Source of the DNA: Ciona intestinalis
Taxonomy: Eukaryota; Chordata; Ascidiacea; Phlebobranchia; Cionidae
Assembly: GCF_000224145.3 (NCBI RefSeq)
Contig: NC_020173.2
Span: forward strand, 6,122,878-6,186,877
Direction of reading: 5' to 3'
DNA: 64,000 nucleotides
The translations under genes and the position numbers were made by a program. Each line of letters opens with the position of its first letter. Position 1 is the first letter of the stretch. The notes under the pieces are model-generated. The model was not told the DNA's origin. It worked only from the letters and a program-made list of their open reading frames with translations, and did no database searches. Positions 9,003-20,599 of this stretch are shown piece by piece.

Positions 9003-12000
9003 CTACCTCTCTGGATCTCCCAATTCTTCGGGTTTCTTCTTCGGCAAAAACTGGGAAAGTCTCCAAATTCTAAAAAAACATTTGTGCATTTAATTTAAAT
9101 GTAAACATTATGTTTGGTCGTGACCCAGTGGTTAGCACGCTTGCTTCTAGCCCAAGATGTAAGAAACAGCACAACTGTGTTATACGACTATTGTTGCTCT
9201 GCCATGCGAGTATAAACTAGTTACTTTCATTCATTTAACATCAGTATAAACAAGATAAAACACTCCACTTACTTTGGCAAACCTCCTTTTTCTTTTCTGT
9301 AAAAACAATCATTATGGTTAGAATTAAAGTATTTAATGTTAGCAATATAATAAATACTTTTTGATAAACAAACTTGTTGTAAAACAAAATTTTCTCTTTT
9401 TAACAAGTAGTAGTTGGCAATACGTTTAATGTGTTATTTGGTTTGTTTTAGAAAAAAGTAATATGCTGTGGGGACCAGCAGAAAATTTTCGCAGTTTGGT
9501 TAGGAACCACTAGAGTGGATTATATTTTTTTGCAGAGATACATTTTCAAAGCAAAATAAGCTAAATTTACCTCACAAAATTTGACTATTTTGTTTTCAAT
9601 ATATTTACCTTGGTTTACATGGATGCTTTGCGTTTGCTACCGCGTCTTTGTAAATATTTGACGTTAGAAATCTTTTGTACGAATCTTTTCTCATTAGTGT
9701 GTATATATGATCGAGCGCGGCATCAAAAATATACCGAGACTTGGCTTGTTTTAGCTCCTGCTTTACGTGCTTAACAACCTGAGTGTCGATGTTCACTGGA
9801 GTACTTCCATTTGGAGATATGTAATCGCTGTGAAAAGAAGAATATTAATAATAACTTTTATTTGTCTCTTCAATTGCGGTAGCGAAGATTTAGAAATATT
9901 TTAAGCGAAAAGACAGGATATAGCGACAAAACAACAGTTGTTAAAACATGTTTATAGTTAAAAACATATTTACATTTGGTTGGAAGAAAAAGACATGGTC
10001 GCTACACCTAACGGACACACAAGCCATTTATTTTAATTAAGTTAAACTTCTAATAGAAACAAAAGTGGGCATAAAGACACAACCCGTTCAATGGGGGGGT
10101 CGTGTCTTTATGCAGAAAATGGTTATATGTTTATAAAATAAAAGTTTGGAACCCAATTTTATAGTTAACAATTTTGTACACAATTTTTATTAGTGCATGA
10201 AACAAAACACTTGTGTTATAACGACTGTCATTTCCCAAATAAGTCACATAGGTGGTAACTCATAAGCGGGCACGAGGTGTATGAAACAGAACACCCATGT
10301 TATACCGTAGTCCCATTCATTCACTCTTACTTAAATATAGCCTTGATGAGTTGATCGACTTCCTTTTCTTTGGAACACTTCAAGTACATGACCTCGCAAT
10401 AAAAATTCAAGTTTTCGTCGCTGAACTCCTTTTTCAAATGCTCTTCAAAATACTGTTGGCCAAGATCACTTTGTATGAGCATTTCAAAACTCAAGGCCCA
10501 ACTTTTGGCCTCCAGTTTATAAGGGCCTGGTCCTCTGAATGAAAGGAAAAGTATAAAATACAGAACACCTGTGTTTTAACAACTGTAGTTGCCTCATTAT
10601 CAGGGTATATCAGTTAATTTATTCATTTTATACATAGTAACTTGTAAGCGGGCACGAGATGTACGAAACAGAACACCTGTGTTATAATGACTGTTGTTGC
10701 CCTTCCATGCGAGAATTAATTCTTTAGTTTACACTGAACATATTTGTTAAGAACATGCGTAAAACAAATAAATTATAGCCATTCTGGTATTTTTTTTGTA
10801 CTAATAAGTTTTATTTTTTACTGTTTAACTCCACAATGCTTTATGTAATGTGTAATAACTTGTTTGTTTTTGTTTACAGATGTTAGATAATTGTTAGTTT
10901 GTTCTTACGGTTGTGGCCAGGAGTCTCTTAATGTATCAGCTCTCCATGGGTTGTAATACATCTCATCCTGGAATAAGGGGTCAATGCTCACCCACTCGGT
11001 GCAAACAGTGAGGATCCTGAAGTGAGGAGTGGAAAGTAATGACATTATATCAATTATATCCATAGACAATATATCAAAAATTATAAATTTGTGAAGATAA
11101 AAGCATTTTATCCTGAAGTTAGGAGTTGAAAGCACTAAATCAATGAAGGTAATTAAAGTTTCGTGACATTAAGCTCTATAGGAAATCCTACCGTGTGGCA
11201 CAGTAGGATTCAAGCCAGAGTTGGTCCATCACCCCAACATTGTATATGCACATTTTATTCTATATGGGTGAGGTCCTATAGTAAGACACGCCATTGGACT
11301 TGGGATTTAACCAGAGTTGCCCATTACCCCAAAACCTAGATATTGTACTTAAACTTGATTAACAAAGCTATAGTTCTATTTACCTTGAACAACTTGTAGC
11401 TAAAACTTTGGACGGAGATTTTCCTGGATTTTTTTTCTTCTCTTTTTTACCTGAAAATAAATGGCCCTTTTGAGTTGTCCAAATTCTTAGTCATACATTA
11501 AAATAGTCCTACAAAGTTACATAGGTGGTAACTTGTAAGCAGGTACGAGGTGTATGAAACAAAACACACTTGTTATAACGGCTGCCATTGCCCCTACATG
11601 AGTGGATAAATACATATGTGGTAACATACGTGATAAAGCGGGCACGAGGTGTATAAAACAGATCGCTTACATTATAACGACTGTTGTTGTTCCGCCAGGC
11701 AATGAAAATATGTTACATTTATTAATACTATACATTTATGCGTATACCAAACACTATCTAGCAAAAAGTAATAATTTACATTCATTCATTAAAACTCACT
11801 TTTATCATTTGCTCTTGGATAAGAAGTAAATTTTCTATTCATTCCTCTAATAGCAGTCGCCCATGTGTTTGCTTTTATGTTTCCAACTTGTTTCTGATAC
11901 ATTTGCGGTCGGTTAACTCTCCAAAACGCAAACTCTTGCCATCTTTTAATTGCTTGGTCCACTGCACAGCACTGCTGTAGTAAACTGGACAAAACATTGA

Positions 12001-15000
12001 TAAAATAACTTTAGAATTATGCTAACTAAAAATAAATTGATATTTGAGTTGGAGTAATAGCAAATCCTGGTCTAAATCTCAGGCCCCATGGCTTGCCTTG
12101 CTGTAGGACTTCACCCATATAGAATAGAATGTGCATATACAATGTTAAAGTATTGGTCCCACTTTGGTCTAAATCTCAGGCCCCATGGCATGCCTTGCTG
12201 TAGGACTTCACCCATATAGAATAGAATGTGCATATACAATGTTAAAGTATTGGTCCCACTTTGGTCTAAATCTCAGGCCCCATGGCATGCCTTGCTGTAG
12301 GACTTCACCCATATAGAATAGAATGTGCATATACAATGTTAAAGTATTGGTCCCACTTTGGTCTAAATCTCAGGCCCCATGGCTTGCCTTGCTGTAGGAC
12401 TTCACCCATATAGAATAGAATGTACATATACAATGTTGGGGTAATGGGCCAACTCTGGCCTAAATCCCAGGTCCCATGGCATGCCTTGCTGTAGGACTTC
12501 ACCCATATAGAATAGAATGTGCATATACAATGTTAAAGTATTGGTCCCACTTTGGCCTAAATCTCAGGCCCCATGGCATGCCTTGCTGTAGGACTTCACC
12601 CATATAGAATAGAATGTGCATATACAATGTTAAAGTATTGGTCCCACTTTGGTCTAAATCTCAGGCCCCATGGCATGCCTTGCTGTAGGACTTCACCCAT
12701 ATAGAATAGAATGTGCATATACAATGTTAAAGTATTGGTCCCACTTTGGTCTAAATCTCAGGCCCCATGGCATGCCTTGCTGTAGGACTTCACCCATATA
12801 GAATAGAATGTGCATATACAATGTTAAAGTATTGGTCCCACTTTGGTCTAAATCTCAGGCCCCATGGCATGCCTTGCTGTAGGACTTCACCCATATAGAA
12901 TAGAATGTGCATATACAATGTTAAAGTATTGGTCCCACTTTGGTCTAAATCTCAGGCCCCATGGCATGCCTCGCTGTAGGACTTCACCCATATAGAATAG
13001 AATGTGCATATACAATGTTAAAGTATTGGTCCCACTTTGGTCTAAATCTCAGGCCCCATGGCATGCCTTGCTGTAGGACTTCACCCATATAGAATAGAAT
13101 GTACATATACAATGTTAAAGTATTGGTCCCACTTTGGTCTAAATCTCAGGCCCCATGGCATGCCTTGCTGTAGGACTTCACCCATATAGAATAGAATGTG
13201 CATATACAATGTTAAAGTATTGGTCCCACTTTGGTCTAAATCTCAGGCCCCATGGCATGCCTCACTGTAGGACTTCACCCATACAGAATAGAATGTGCAT
13301 ATACAATGTTGGAGTAATGGGTCCCACTTTGGTCTAAATCTCAGGCCCCATGGCTTGCCTTGCTGTAGGACTTCACCCATATAGAATAGAATGTACATAT
13401 ACAATGTTGGGGTATTGGTCCAACTCTGGTCTAAATCCCAGGTCCCATGGCATGCCTTGCTGTAGGACTTCACCCATATAGAATAGAATGTACATATACA
13501 ATGTTGAAGTATTGGTCCCACTTTGGCCTAAATCTCAGGCCCCATGGCATGCCTCGCTGTAGGACTTCACCCATATAGAATAGAATGTGCATATACAATG
13601 TTAAAGTATTGGTCCCACTTTGGTCTAAATCTCAGGCCCCATGGCATGCCTTGCTGTAGGACTTCACCCATATAGAATAGAATGTGCATATACAATGTTG
13701 GAGTAATGGGTCCCACTTTGGTCTAAATCTCAGGCCCCATGGCATGCCTCGCTGTAGGACTTCACCCATATAGAATAGAATGTGCATATACAATGTTGGA
13801 GTAATGGTCCACTTTGGTCTAAATCTCAGGCCCCATGGCATGCCTTGCTGTAGGACTTCACCCATATAGAATAGAATGTACATATACAATGTTGGGGTAA
13901 TGGGTCAACTCTGCCCTAAATCCCAGGTCCCATGGTGTGCCTCACTGTAGGACCTCACCCATACAGAATAGAAGTTGCATATACAATGTTGGGGTAATGG
14001 ACAACTCTGGCCTAAATCCCAGGTCCCATGGCATGCCTCACTGTAGGACCTCAGCCGTATAAAATAAGATAAGGTAACTCTCTCAAGGGAACATCTCCCA
14101 TCCATTACCAATAAAACCCTTGCCGCCTTCGGGGAAGTGACAAGCTTCAACATCTAGTGGGGTGGGATAGGGTGTTCTGTTTCATACACCTCGTGCCAAC
14201 ATTATAGAATCAACATTTAAATTATTGAGATTTAAGATTCTAATTTACTTTTCTTTAATAGCTGTTGAACTCTTGACAAAACTCCATCGACTAGTCATGT
14301 TTTTCTCAAGTTTTCCAAGGTATTTCTGCATAAAATGTAAGTCTGTTATACAAATACTTCGTAAAATTCCACCTTTAGAACATACTATCCAAACATCCGA
14401 ATCGTGTTTTAAACAATTAGTTTTAAACAATATTTTGAATGATCTTTGTTTACTAACAAATGGAACGAGAAAATAGAATGTAAAGGTGTCCCATATTCCC
14501 CTATTCTACTTTATTATAAAAAAGCGGCAAGCCTTGAATAGCTTCGAGTTATGGATGCTCACTATAACTACTGTTTGACAGCCCGCGATAATTCAGGGTT
14601 ACACTTATTTAATGAAGATGTAGTTTAAAATTAGCTATAAAACATTGTTATGTTTCATACACCTCATGCGTGCTTATAAGTAACCATGCATGTCACTATG
14701 TTGGTGTTTAATAGATTTATAACTTACTGATTCATATTCTTCCAGTGGATTTTCCTGGCTGTGTTGTTCTCGTGATAGTAAATGGCAAGCTGGAAGCAAA
14801 ACAACAAGTCAAAACTATTCCTGTGCAAACTGATCTACATTTTGAAGTACGTGTAATGGTTAAGTGTTGCAAACTAATATGGGTTGGAGTTATTGGTGTT
14901 AAGTCTTTTGAAACAGGCCCCATGACGACCTCACTGTAGGACCTCACCCATATAAAATAGAATGTCCATATACAATGTTGGGGTAATGGGCCAACTCTGG

Positions 15001-18000
15001 CCTAAACCCCAGGTCCCATGGCATGCCTCACTGTAGGATCTCACCCATATAAAATAGAATGTGCATATACAGTGTTGGGGTAATGGGCCAACTCTGCCCT
15101 AAATCCCAGGTCCCATGCCATGCCTCATTGTAGGACCTCACCCATAGAAAAATATAACATACACTGACATGCACATCTTGTATATTAACCCTACCGTGAT
15201 CAGTTTCTGTAGGTGATAATGTCTCTGTTGGCCAATAAAAAGGACTCTAATAAAATATGCAAGGTATGCAAAAGGTTTCCTTTTCAACCTTACAAGGCGA
15301 TTGCTAGCTTATAATACTAGGCTACAGTGACATTCATTATAACACGGGTGTTCTGTTTCATACACCTTGTGCCCGCTTACAAGTTACCACGTATGTAAAT
15401 TTGTGGGCCATTTTATCTTCAATTTTAAGTAATACAATATAGGCACTGAGTTAACTGTTCCACCAACCTATTATCACCACTTATTTTCACTTCAAAATTT
15501 TGTATGAATGTGTTCTGTTTCATACACCTCGTGCCCCTTACAAGTTACTACGTATGTAACTTTGTGGTTATTATCTTTTTTGTTTTTAAAAATTAACTTT
15601 TATGTAAAATAGTGTATTCCATTATAACACTTGCTACTTGTTTTATTTTAAGTCATAATCACCTGGAATCTGTAAAGAACCGATTCGTCCTGATCCCCCA
15701 CTGTAATGTTAGAGATATCCCAACCAAACCTGCATGGGTAGATGTACCCAAGCTTGCATAGTAATGTGGCCAAGTGGGATGCCTCTGTGGTAAGGTATGA
15801 ATGGAAAACAAAACTTATTTAACTAAAATGTTATAAGTCCAGACACTGAGCACAGTTGGTTAGCGCGCCTGCCTTTAACCCAGAGGTAATGGGTCAAAGC
15901 TTGTCGCTGCTACCATTGTAGCCAAGTGAAATGCCTCTGTGGTAAGGTATGAACAACTTAGTTAACTACATTTGTAAATAAGTAGTTGATTTTCTGCAGG
16001 ACTTAATTTAACAAAGATAAAGTTTCGAAAATTTTAAAAATGAGGCGTAATCAATGAATGTAACTTGTTTATCCTGGCATGACAGGGCAACGACAGTCGT
16101 TATAACACGGGTGTTCTGTTTCATACATCTCGTGCCCGTTTGCAAGTTACCGTGTATGTAACTTTGTGGTTGATTATTTTAACGTATGATCATAATAGAC
16201 GATATAGGCAAAGCACAATTGTATAACCATGTCATTTTGGCAGACATTGCTACCATTGTGGGTGTATATGTTATAGCTGCTAACAAATACGTTAAGCATT
16301 TTTGGTAGAAGTGTTGCTTTGGGCACAATGGTTCATTTAACCTAATGTATTCATATATTACCGGACTTTGATGTTATTTCCAGATTCTTCATCAACCATT
16401 CTACTAAAGCTGCTGACGTAAATGCGTCAGGTACCCCGTATTTGTGACACTCCAGTTTAGAAGTACATGCAGATTTGCTGGCTTCTTCGCTGATGGTTGA
16501 AGGCATTTGCATTGTGGTTCTGATGCTCTCTTTCTCCCATTGCATGAGCAATATAAGTGCAGAAATCTGGGAAAGTTTTGGCTTAATTGAATTTGGAAGT
16601 CTACAGTGAAATTCCACAATATAATTTTTGAGTTTTGAATTCTACAGTGAAATTCTACTTTTTGAGTTTTGAATTCTACAGTATAGAAGAAGTGATGAGT
16701 CTACAAGTGTGTAGAAGTTAAGAACCATTGCAGGAAAGACAGTCGGTATGCAAATTAGTTGGGAGTTCTAGGTTTTAGGCAGAAAAAGTTGCCCTGGTAA
16801 TTGGGGAACTCTGGCTTGGCCAAACTTAGAATCAGCAAAAATGAACGAAAGTCGTTATAACCTGAGTGCCTTGTTCCATACACTTCATGCCCGCTTACGA
16901 GTTAACATGTATGTAATTTGTTTATCCTCGCATGGCGGGGCAATGGCAGTCGTTATAACACGGGTGTTCTGTTCCATACACCTCGTGCCCGCTTAGGAGT
17001 TACCGCGTGTGTAACTTATTTATGTATCCTTGCATGGCGGGTGCCCTGTTTTATACACCTTATGTCAGCTTTACGAGTCCGCATAACTTTGATATTCTAT
17101 ATGCAGCTTTACCTTCGTATAAACGTACTGACGAGGTGGGAACTTCAAGTCTTGTCCATCAGCTACGCAATCGCCTTCCTATTAGAATGTATTGATATCA
17201 GGATCATTATTGAGGAGTAAATGTAACTTGTTTATCTTCGCATGGCCGGAAAATGGTAGTCGTTAAACACGGGTGTTCTGTATCATACACCTCATGCCCG
17301 CTTACAAGTTACCAAGTATGTAACTTTGTTTTTGATTTTAACCACTGAGTTGGAGCAAAAGCCGTTAAGTGTCTTTCCTTAGTACAAATACACCCACAAT
17401 GTTATAGCAGTCTCAATGCCACAACCTCCGGTATAAAGGTCCACTCGTGCCACAGCGACTAACAGTTATGTAATTTGACAATAAAGTAACTTAGTTATGT
17501 ACATATACTGAACTACACCAATATATTGATCTCGGTTTTATAAAAAAAGTCAACTCTTACATTATGCTCCAGCGTTTCAACGTTGAGTGTAACTTCGTTA
17601 GCTTTTCCACTGCCTACTATCATCTCTCCGTCTTTGTCTATTCAATATAACGTTGTATGAATTATAAAGTGAAATATCCAACGAATTTGTGGGTATACGA
17701 TTGAATAAATGAATGCATTATCCTCGCATGGCGGGGCAACAACAGTATTATAACACGGGTGTTCTGTTTCATACACCTCGTGCGAGCTTACAAGTTACCA
17801 TGTATGTAATTTATTTATCCTCGCATGCCGGGGCAACGGCAGTCGTTATGACGTGGGTATTCTGTTTCATACACCTCGTACCCGCTTATGAGTTACCATG
17901 TATGTAACTTTTATTCATTCTCGCATGGCGGAGCAACGACATTCGTTGCTACACAAGTGTTCCTCCCATACTTAAATGAGTAAGTGTATGATGCGTACCA

Positions 18001-18083
18001 AATGCTGGAGTTATCAGCGCTCCTTCAAACGCTCGCTTCCAAGTTGTTATGGCCCATTGCGAGCCACGTCGAGCTGACGTCAT
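9003..18083 (-). CDS. RGS9: R7-family RGS protein (RGS9/RGS11 type), 14 exons, 517 aa
   Basis: Exons 18083-17999, 17637-17561, 16566-16362, 15784-15663, 15246-15195, 14789-14728, 14325-14249, 11984-11800, 11450-11384, 11016-10909, 10534-10331, 9827-9609, 9296-9273, 9069-9003. The DEP domain spans about 65-175 ([26 protein letters not shown]-like GYIYP, LYRFQ, SPFYWP). The DHEX region spans about 176-250 ([23 protein letters not shown]). A divergent GGL-like stretch at 290-345 ends WVSIDPLF and YNPWRAD. The RGS domain spans about 350-475 ([27 protein letters not shown]). The family stimulates GTP hydrolysis on Gi/o alpha as a complex with Gbeta5, and R7BP or R9AP recruits it to membranes through DEP/DHEX. 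NIDTQ and RYIFDAA favour RGS9/11 over RGS6/7. The first two exons (54 aa) rest on phase and ATG only and are less certain. Confidence 0.92.
9116..9236 (+). mobile_element. Short SINE: head fused to 3' module
   Basis: CCAGTGGTTAGCACGCTTGC joined almost directly to GAAACAGCACAACTGTGTTA, so the middle region is missing. Lies in the last RGS intron. Confidence 0.75.
10189..10327 (+). mobile_element. SINE 3' modules abutting an RGS exon
   Basis: Two modules, the second ending CCCATTCATTCACTC directly before the donor of the exon at 10331. Confidence 0.85.
10551..10735 (+). mobile_element. SINE 3' modules
   Basis: Two worn modules (AGAACACCTGTGTT twice) in the RGS intron above the 10331-10534 exon. 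Confidence 0.8.
11190..11335. repeat. 97-bp unit, about 1.5 copies
   Basis: Reverse-oriented copy (CCCCAACATTGTATATGCAC, GGTGAGGTCCTA) in an RGS intron. Confidence 0.8.
11518..11795 (+). mobile_element. SINE 3' modules abutting an RGS exon
   Basis: Two modules followed by a 70-bp AT-rich stretch and a CATTCATTCATT tail that ends 5 bp from the donor of the exon at 11800. Confidence 0.8.
12060..14060. repeat. 97-bp satellite array, about 21 copies, in an RGS intron
   Basis: Head-to-tail copies with exact 97-bp spacing (CATGG at 12087, 12184 and 12281). Each unit carries GGTCTAAATCTCAGGCCCCA, TGTAGGACTTCACCCATATA and GTGCATATACAATGTT. Early copies are almost identical and those after 13,280 vary more. 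It fills most of the 2.26-kb intron between exons 14325-14249 and 11984-11800. Open frames in it are repeat artefacts. Confidence 0.97.
14369..14514. mobile_element. Decayed MITE
   Basis: Core and right end retained (AAAGGTGTCCCATATTCCCC); the left TIR is truncated where it meets the RGS exon 7 acceptor region. Confidence 0.75.
14925..15150. repeat. 97-bp repeat, 2.3 copies
   Basis: Same unit as the large array, in the RGS intron between exons 15246-15195 and 14789-14728. Confidence 0.9.
15325..15585 (-). mobile_element. Two reverse SINE 3' modules
   Basis: GTGTTCTGTTTCATACACCT at about 15348 and 15510, separated by an unrelated 90 bp. Confidence 0.82.
15840..15965 (+). mobile_element. SINE head fragment
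   Basis: GTTGGTTAGCGCGCCTGCCT plus CCCAGAGGTAATGGGTC and GCTGCTACCATTGTAG. The tRNA-like part is a SINE head, not a tRNA gene. It also carries a copy of the nearby exon-edge phrase AAATGCCTCTGTGGTAAGGT. Confidence 0.75.
16048..16175 (-). mobile_element. Reverse SINE 3' module
   Basis: GAATGTAACTTGTTTATCCT through GTGTATGTAACTTTGTGG. Confidence 0.85.
16850..17335 (-). mobile_element. Cluster of reverse SINE 3' modules
   Basis: Four modules of differing completeness. The 100-aa frame here is repeat-derived. Confidence 0.8.
17340..17480 (-). mobile_element. Worn SINE head and middle region
   Basis: The minus strand reads a tRNA-like GTCGCTGTGGCACGAGTGG start and the CATTGTGGGTGTATTTGTA body. 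Confidence 0.6.
17700..17960 (-). mobile_element. Reverse SINE 3' modules, three in tandem
   Basis: Three copies of TCTGTTTCATACACCTCGT-type sequence between RGS exons 1 and 2. Confidence 0.85.
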
Positions 18084-18093
18084 CGTGACGTCA
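18075..18093. promoter_or_regulatory. Twin CRE palindromes at the RGS start codon
   Basis: Two perfect TGACGTCA octamers at 18075-18082 and 18086-18093. The first overlaps the proposed RGS start codon (18083-18081). The octamer is the full CREB/ATF site. Regulatory use is inferred only. Confidence 0.4.
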
Positions 18094-18190
18094 CAGTAAC
18101 CTACTAATTATTTAACCTTCAAAATAAAATTGAAATTCGTTTAATAAGTTTATAGTACTGTGGGGTAAGATGGGCACCGCTAGCACATAA

Positions 18191-18382
18191 TATAGTAGGG
18201 TGGGGGAAGGCGGGACACCTTTAGCACACAATATCCAAATATCCTGGTCGTTTTTTTAAACAATTACCAACGGTTTATGGGAGTCGTGAAGATACAGTTT
18301 TATAATTCTTTGAATGTTCTTTGTTTACTGGGATGAGAAATCATAATGAAAAGGTGTCCCATCTTTCCCCACCCTACTATAT
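18191..18382. mobile_element. MITE inside an older MITE
   Basis: Complete element; 40 bp of another MITE left end (GTGGGGTAAGATGGGCACC) sit immediately before it, a nested insertion at TA. Confidence 0.88.
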
Positions 18383-18782
18383 ATATGCGCATCCCATATT
18401 TCCTATTCGTATTTTTAACAATTAACATAATATAATTTTTAAAAACAATAACGATATTTGTCGAAACAAACGTTTCAATTGTTCCTTTCGCTGCGAACAT
18501 TCGCGTGGACAATCTAGAATTCGTATTACGTTTTGTCTGTTTACAAACCATAGGCAATTGTCCGCATTTTAATCTATGTCATCCATTCGTGTGTTTTGAG
18601 TATAGAGTGTTAATATTCCGCATGGCATAACATTGAAGTAGCAGGTTTAATATGACACGATGCATCTGGTCGTCAACGTTTTATAAGACAACAGTTGTTT
18701 CATGCTGTTAGGTTGGGGCAAAATAGTCCATGTTATCTTTCTCTTTTAACCCATTTGGTGGTAAACAAAAACTATACGTTAG

Positions 18783-18981
18783 TATAGTAGGGTGGGGGGA
18801 GACGGGACACCTTTTACCTCTATTTTCTCGCCCCGTTTAGTAGTAAACAAAGAACATTCAAGAAATTATAAAACTAAATGCCCCTGACTCCCATTGACCG
18901 TTAGTTATTGTTTAAAACACGATCAGAATATTTAGATATTATGTGCTTAAAGTGTCCCATCTTCTCCCACCCTACTATATA
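18783..18981. mobile_element. MITE, complete
   Basis: TIR GTAGGGTGGGGGGAGACGGG with the mirrored right end; core in reverse orientation. Confidence 0.9.
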
Positions 18982-19118
18982 TAATGTCCCACATTTAGAG
19001 TCGTGAGAATACGGTTATAATTCTATAAATATTCTTTGTTGAATACCAAATGGGACGATGTGTCCTCAAACTCAATCTGCTACTTTATACACATGGGCCA
19101 ACTTACCTAAACTCTTTA

Positions 19119-19241
19119 TATGGTAGGGCGGGAGAAGATGGGACACCTTTACATTCTATTTCTCGTTAGCTGTTTAAAACACGGTCAAGATATTTGGATA
19201 TTAGGTACTAAAGTATCCCGTCTTCCCCCACTCTATTATAT
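19119..19241. mobile_element. MITE, internally deleted
   Basis: Both TIRs present but the core is reduced to about 60 bp. Confidence 0.85.
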
Positions 19242-19528
19242 TGTCAGTATAAAAAGTTGCTGCTGATAGAAACAAATCTTCGCATTCCTAAAGTTCAAGT
19301 CGCCTCCCTACGTGTTAAATAAACACTAGCAGCCACACAGCATTAATATTAAGCAAGCCTCCCTTAATAATAACGTTCTTCGCAGCACAATAGCTATTTA
19401 ACTAAATACCGCCATCCATAAAACGTTAAAATATTGATACGACGCTTGTATAAGATGCTGACCCGACGTATAGTTGTGAAAAAACTTAAAACGAAGCAAA
19501 AGTCACTTCTACAATTGCTCCACGTATA

Positions 19529-19682
19529 TATAGTAGGGTGGGGGAAGATGGGACACCTCTTTATTCTATTTTTTATGTTGTGAGAAAACAGTTTTATAAT
19601 TCATTGAATGTTCTTTGTTTACTACCAAATGTGACAAGAAAATAGAGTGAAAAGGTGTCTCATCTTCCCCCGCTCTACTATA
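19529..19682. mobile_element. MITE, internally deleted
   Basis: Both TIRs and the ATTCATTGAATGTTCTTTGT core part remain. Confidence 0.87.
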
Positions 19683-19689
19683 TTATATA

Positions 19690-20060
19690 TTACCCTCTAC
19701 ATATCCCATTAACTTGTATATGACCTTCTTTATACTTAACTTCCATTTCCTATATTTCTAACTGCTCAACTATACGACCATTTACTACGCTCTACTTATA
19801 AAACATAAGCCTTTCAAATATCGATATTGTAACATCGCATACAGGCAGAGATATCCATCTCCAGATACTACGTTGTCAGTCTGCTGTAACCTCTTACGGA
19901 CCACGGCAGAGCCATAAAAATAATTACTCCGTGCAAATCCGGATAAGACACCAATGCAATGCGCGGTAATGGCCGTGAAAGCGACTGAGTTCCCTGATAT
20001 TGAGTGTTCCAGTCATAGTGTGTAGAATCAAAATATGTCGCGCCTCAATTGCTCAATTGC
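19690..20060. other. Unique intergenic stretch upstream of the RGS gene
   Basis: Less repetitive and slightly GC-richer around 19,850-20,010. On the minus strand an ATG followed by a donor-like GTAAGAG near 19,890 could be an alternative first exon, but nothing supports transcription. Confidence 0.3.
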
Positions 20061-20069
20061 TTGGGCGTA

Positions 20070-20269
20070 TATAGTAGGGTGGGGGAAAGATGGGACACCT
20101 ATTCGTTATATTTTCTTGTCCTATATGGTAGTAAACAAAAATACATTCGAAGAATTATAAAACCATATCCTCACGACTCCCATAGATAGTTGTTAATTGT
20201 TTAAAACACGATCAGAATATTTTGATATTATGTTCTTAAAGATGTCCCATCTTACCCCATTCTACTATA
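20070..20269. mobile_element. MITE, complete
   Basis: TIR GTAGGGTGGGGGAAAGATGG; reverse-core orientation. Confidence 0.9.
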
Positions 20270-20336
20270 TACAAATAATGAGTAATGTAGACGTGAAAAA
20301 CAAAAAGGAAAACGTTAGCACCAATTACGTAGCTCT

Positions 20337-20342
20337 GTTTAT
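20337..20342 (-). promoter_or_regulatory. Poly(A) signal candidate for SMPDL3
   Basis: AATAAA on the minus strand, about 260 nt after the stop. Confidence 0.4.
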
Positions 20343-20454
20343 TAAAATTGGTAAACTGGCCAGAGTGTTGATCACGTTTAACCCCCAAAACTAAAGAAAG
20401 TCGCATCAAACGTTCTAAATTATGGTTTACAAATGCTCAAAAGTGTAGAAGTAA

Positions 20455-20540
20455 CAACAACAGCGAAAACATAAGCACCAGTGTAACAGCATTCGCACAT
20501 CGTTTAAAAGGATCAGAAAGAATTCCAAAGTAGCTCAAAG
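20455..20540 (-). pseudogene. Diverged duplicate of the SMPDL3 C-terminal coding end
   Basis: Below the stop codon the minus strand reads CANAVTLVLMFSLLLLLLHF and a stop, paralleling the true end CVSGGITLVPVFYLLMFS in spacing and nucleotide sequence. No clean acceptor was found, so it is either a relict of a partial exon duplication or an alternative last exon. It lies in the 3' UTR. Confidence 0.45.
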
Positions 20541-20599
20541 TAGTTTATATTGACTGCTAACAATTATCGCAACTATAGAATCGAGTCATACGTTATAAA

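Noticed and set aside
12060-14060. ORFs of 60-92 codons within the 97-bp array
   Set aside because: 97 is not a multiple of three and each frame breaks; translations simply repeat the satellite.
16567-16620. Extension of RGS exon 3 to a start near 16617
   Set aside because: The apparent start is GTG, not ATG. The acceptor TTTCCCAG at 16567 gives phase 0 joining to exon 2 and a natural R7 N-terminus.
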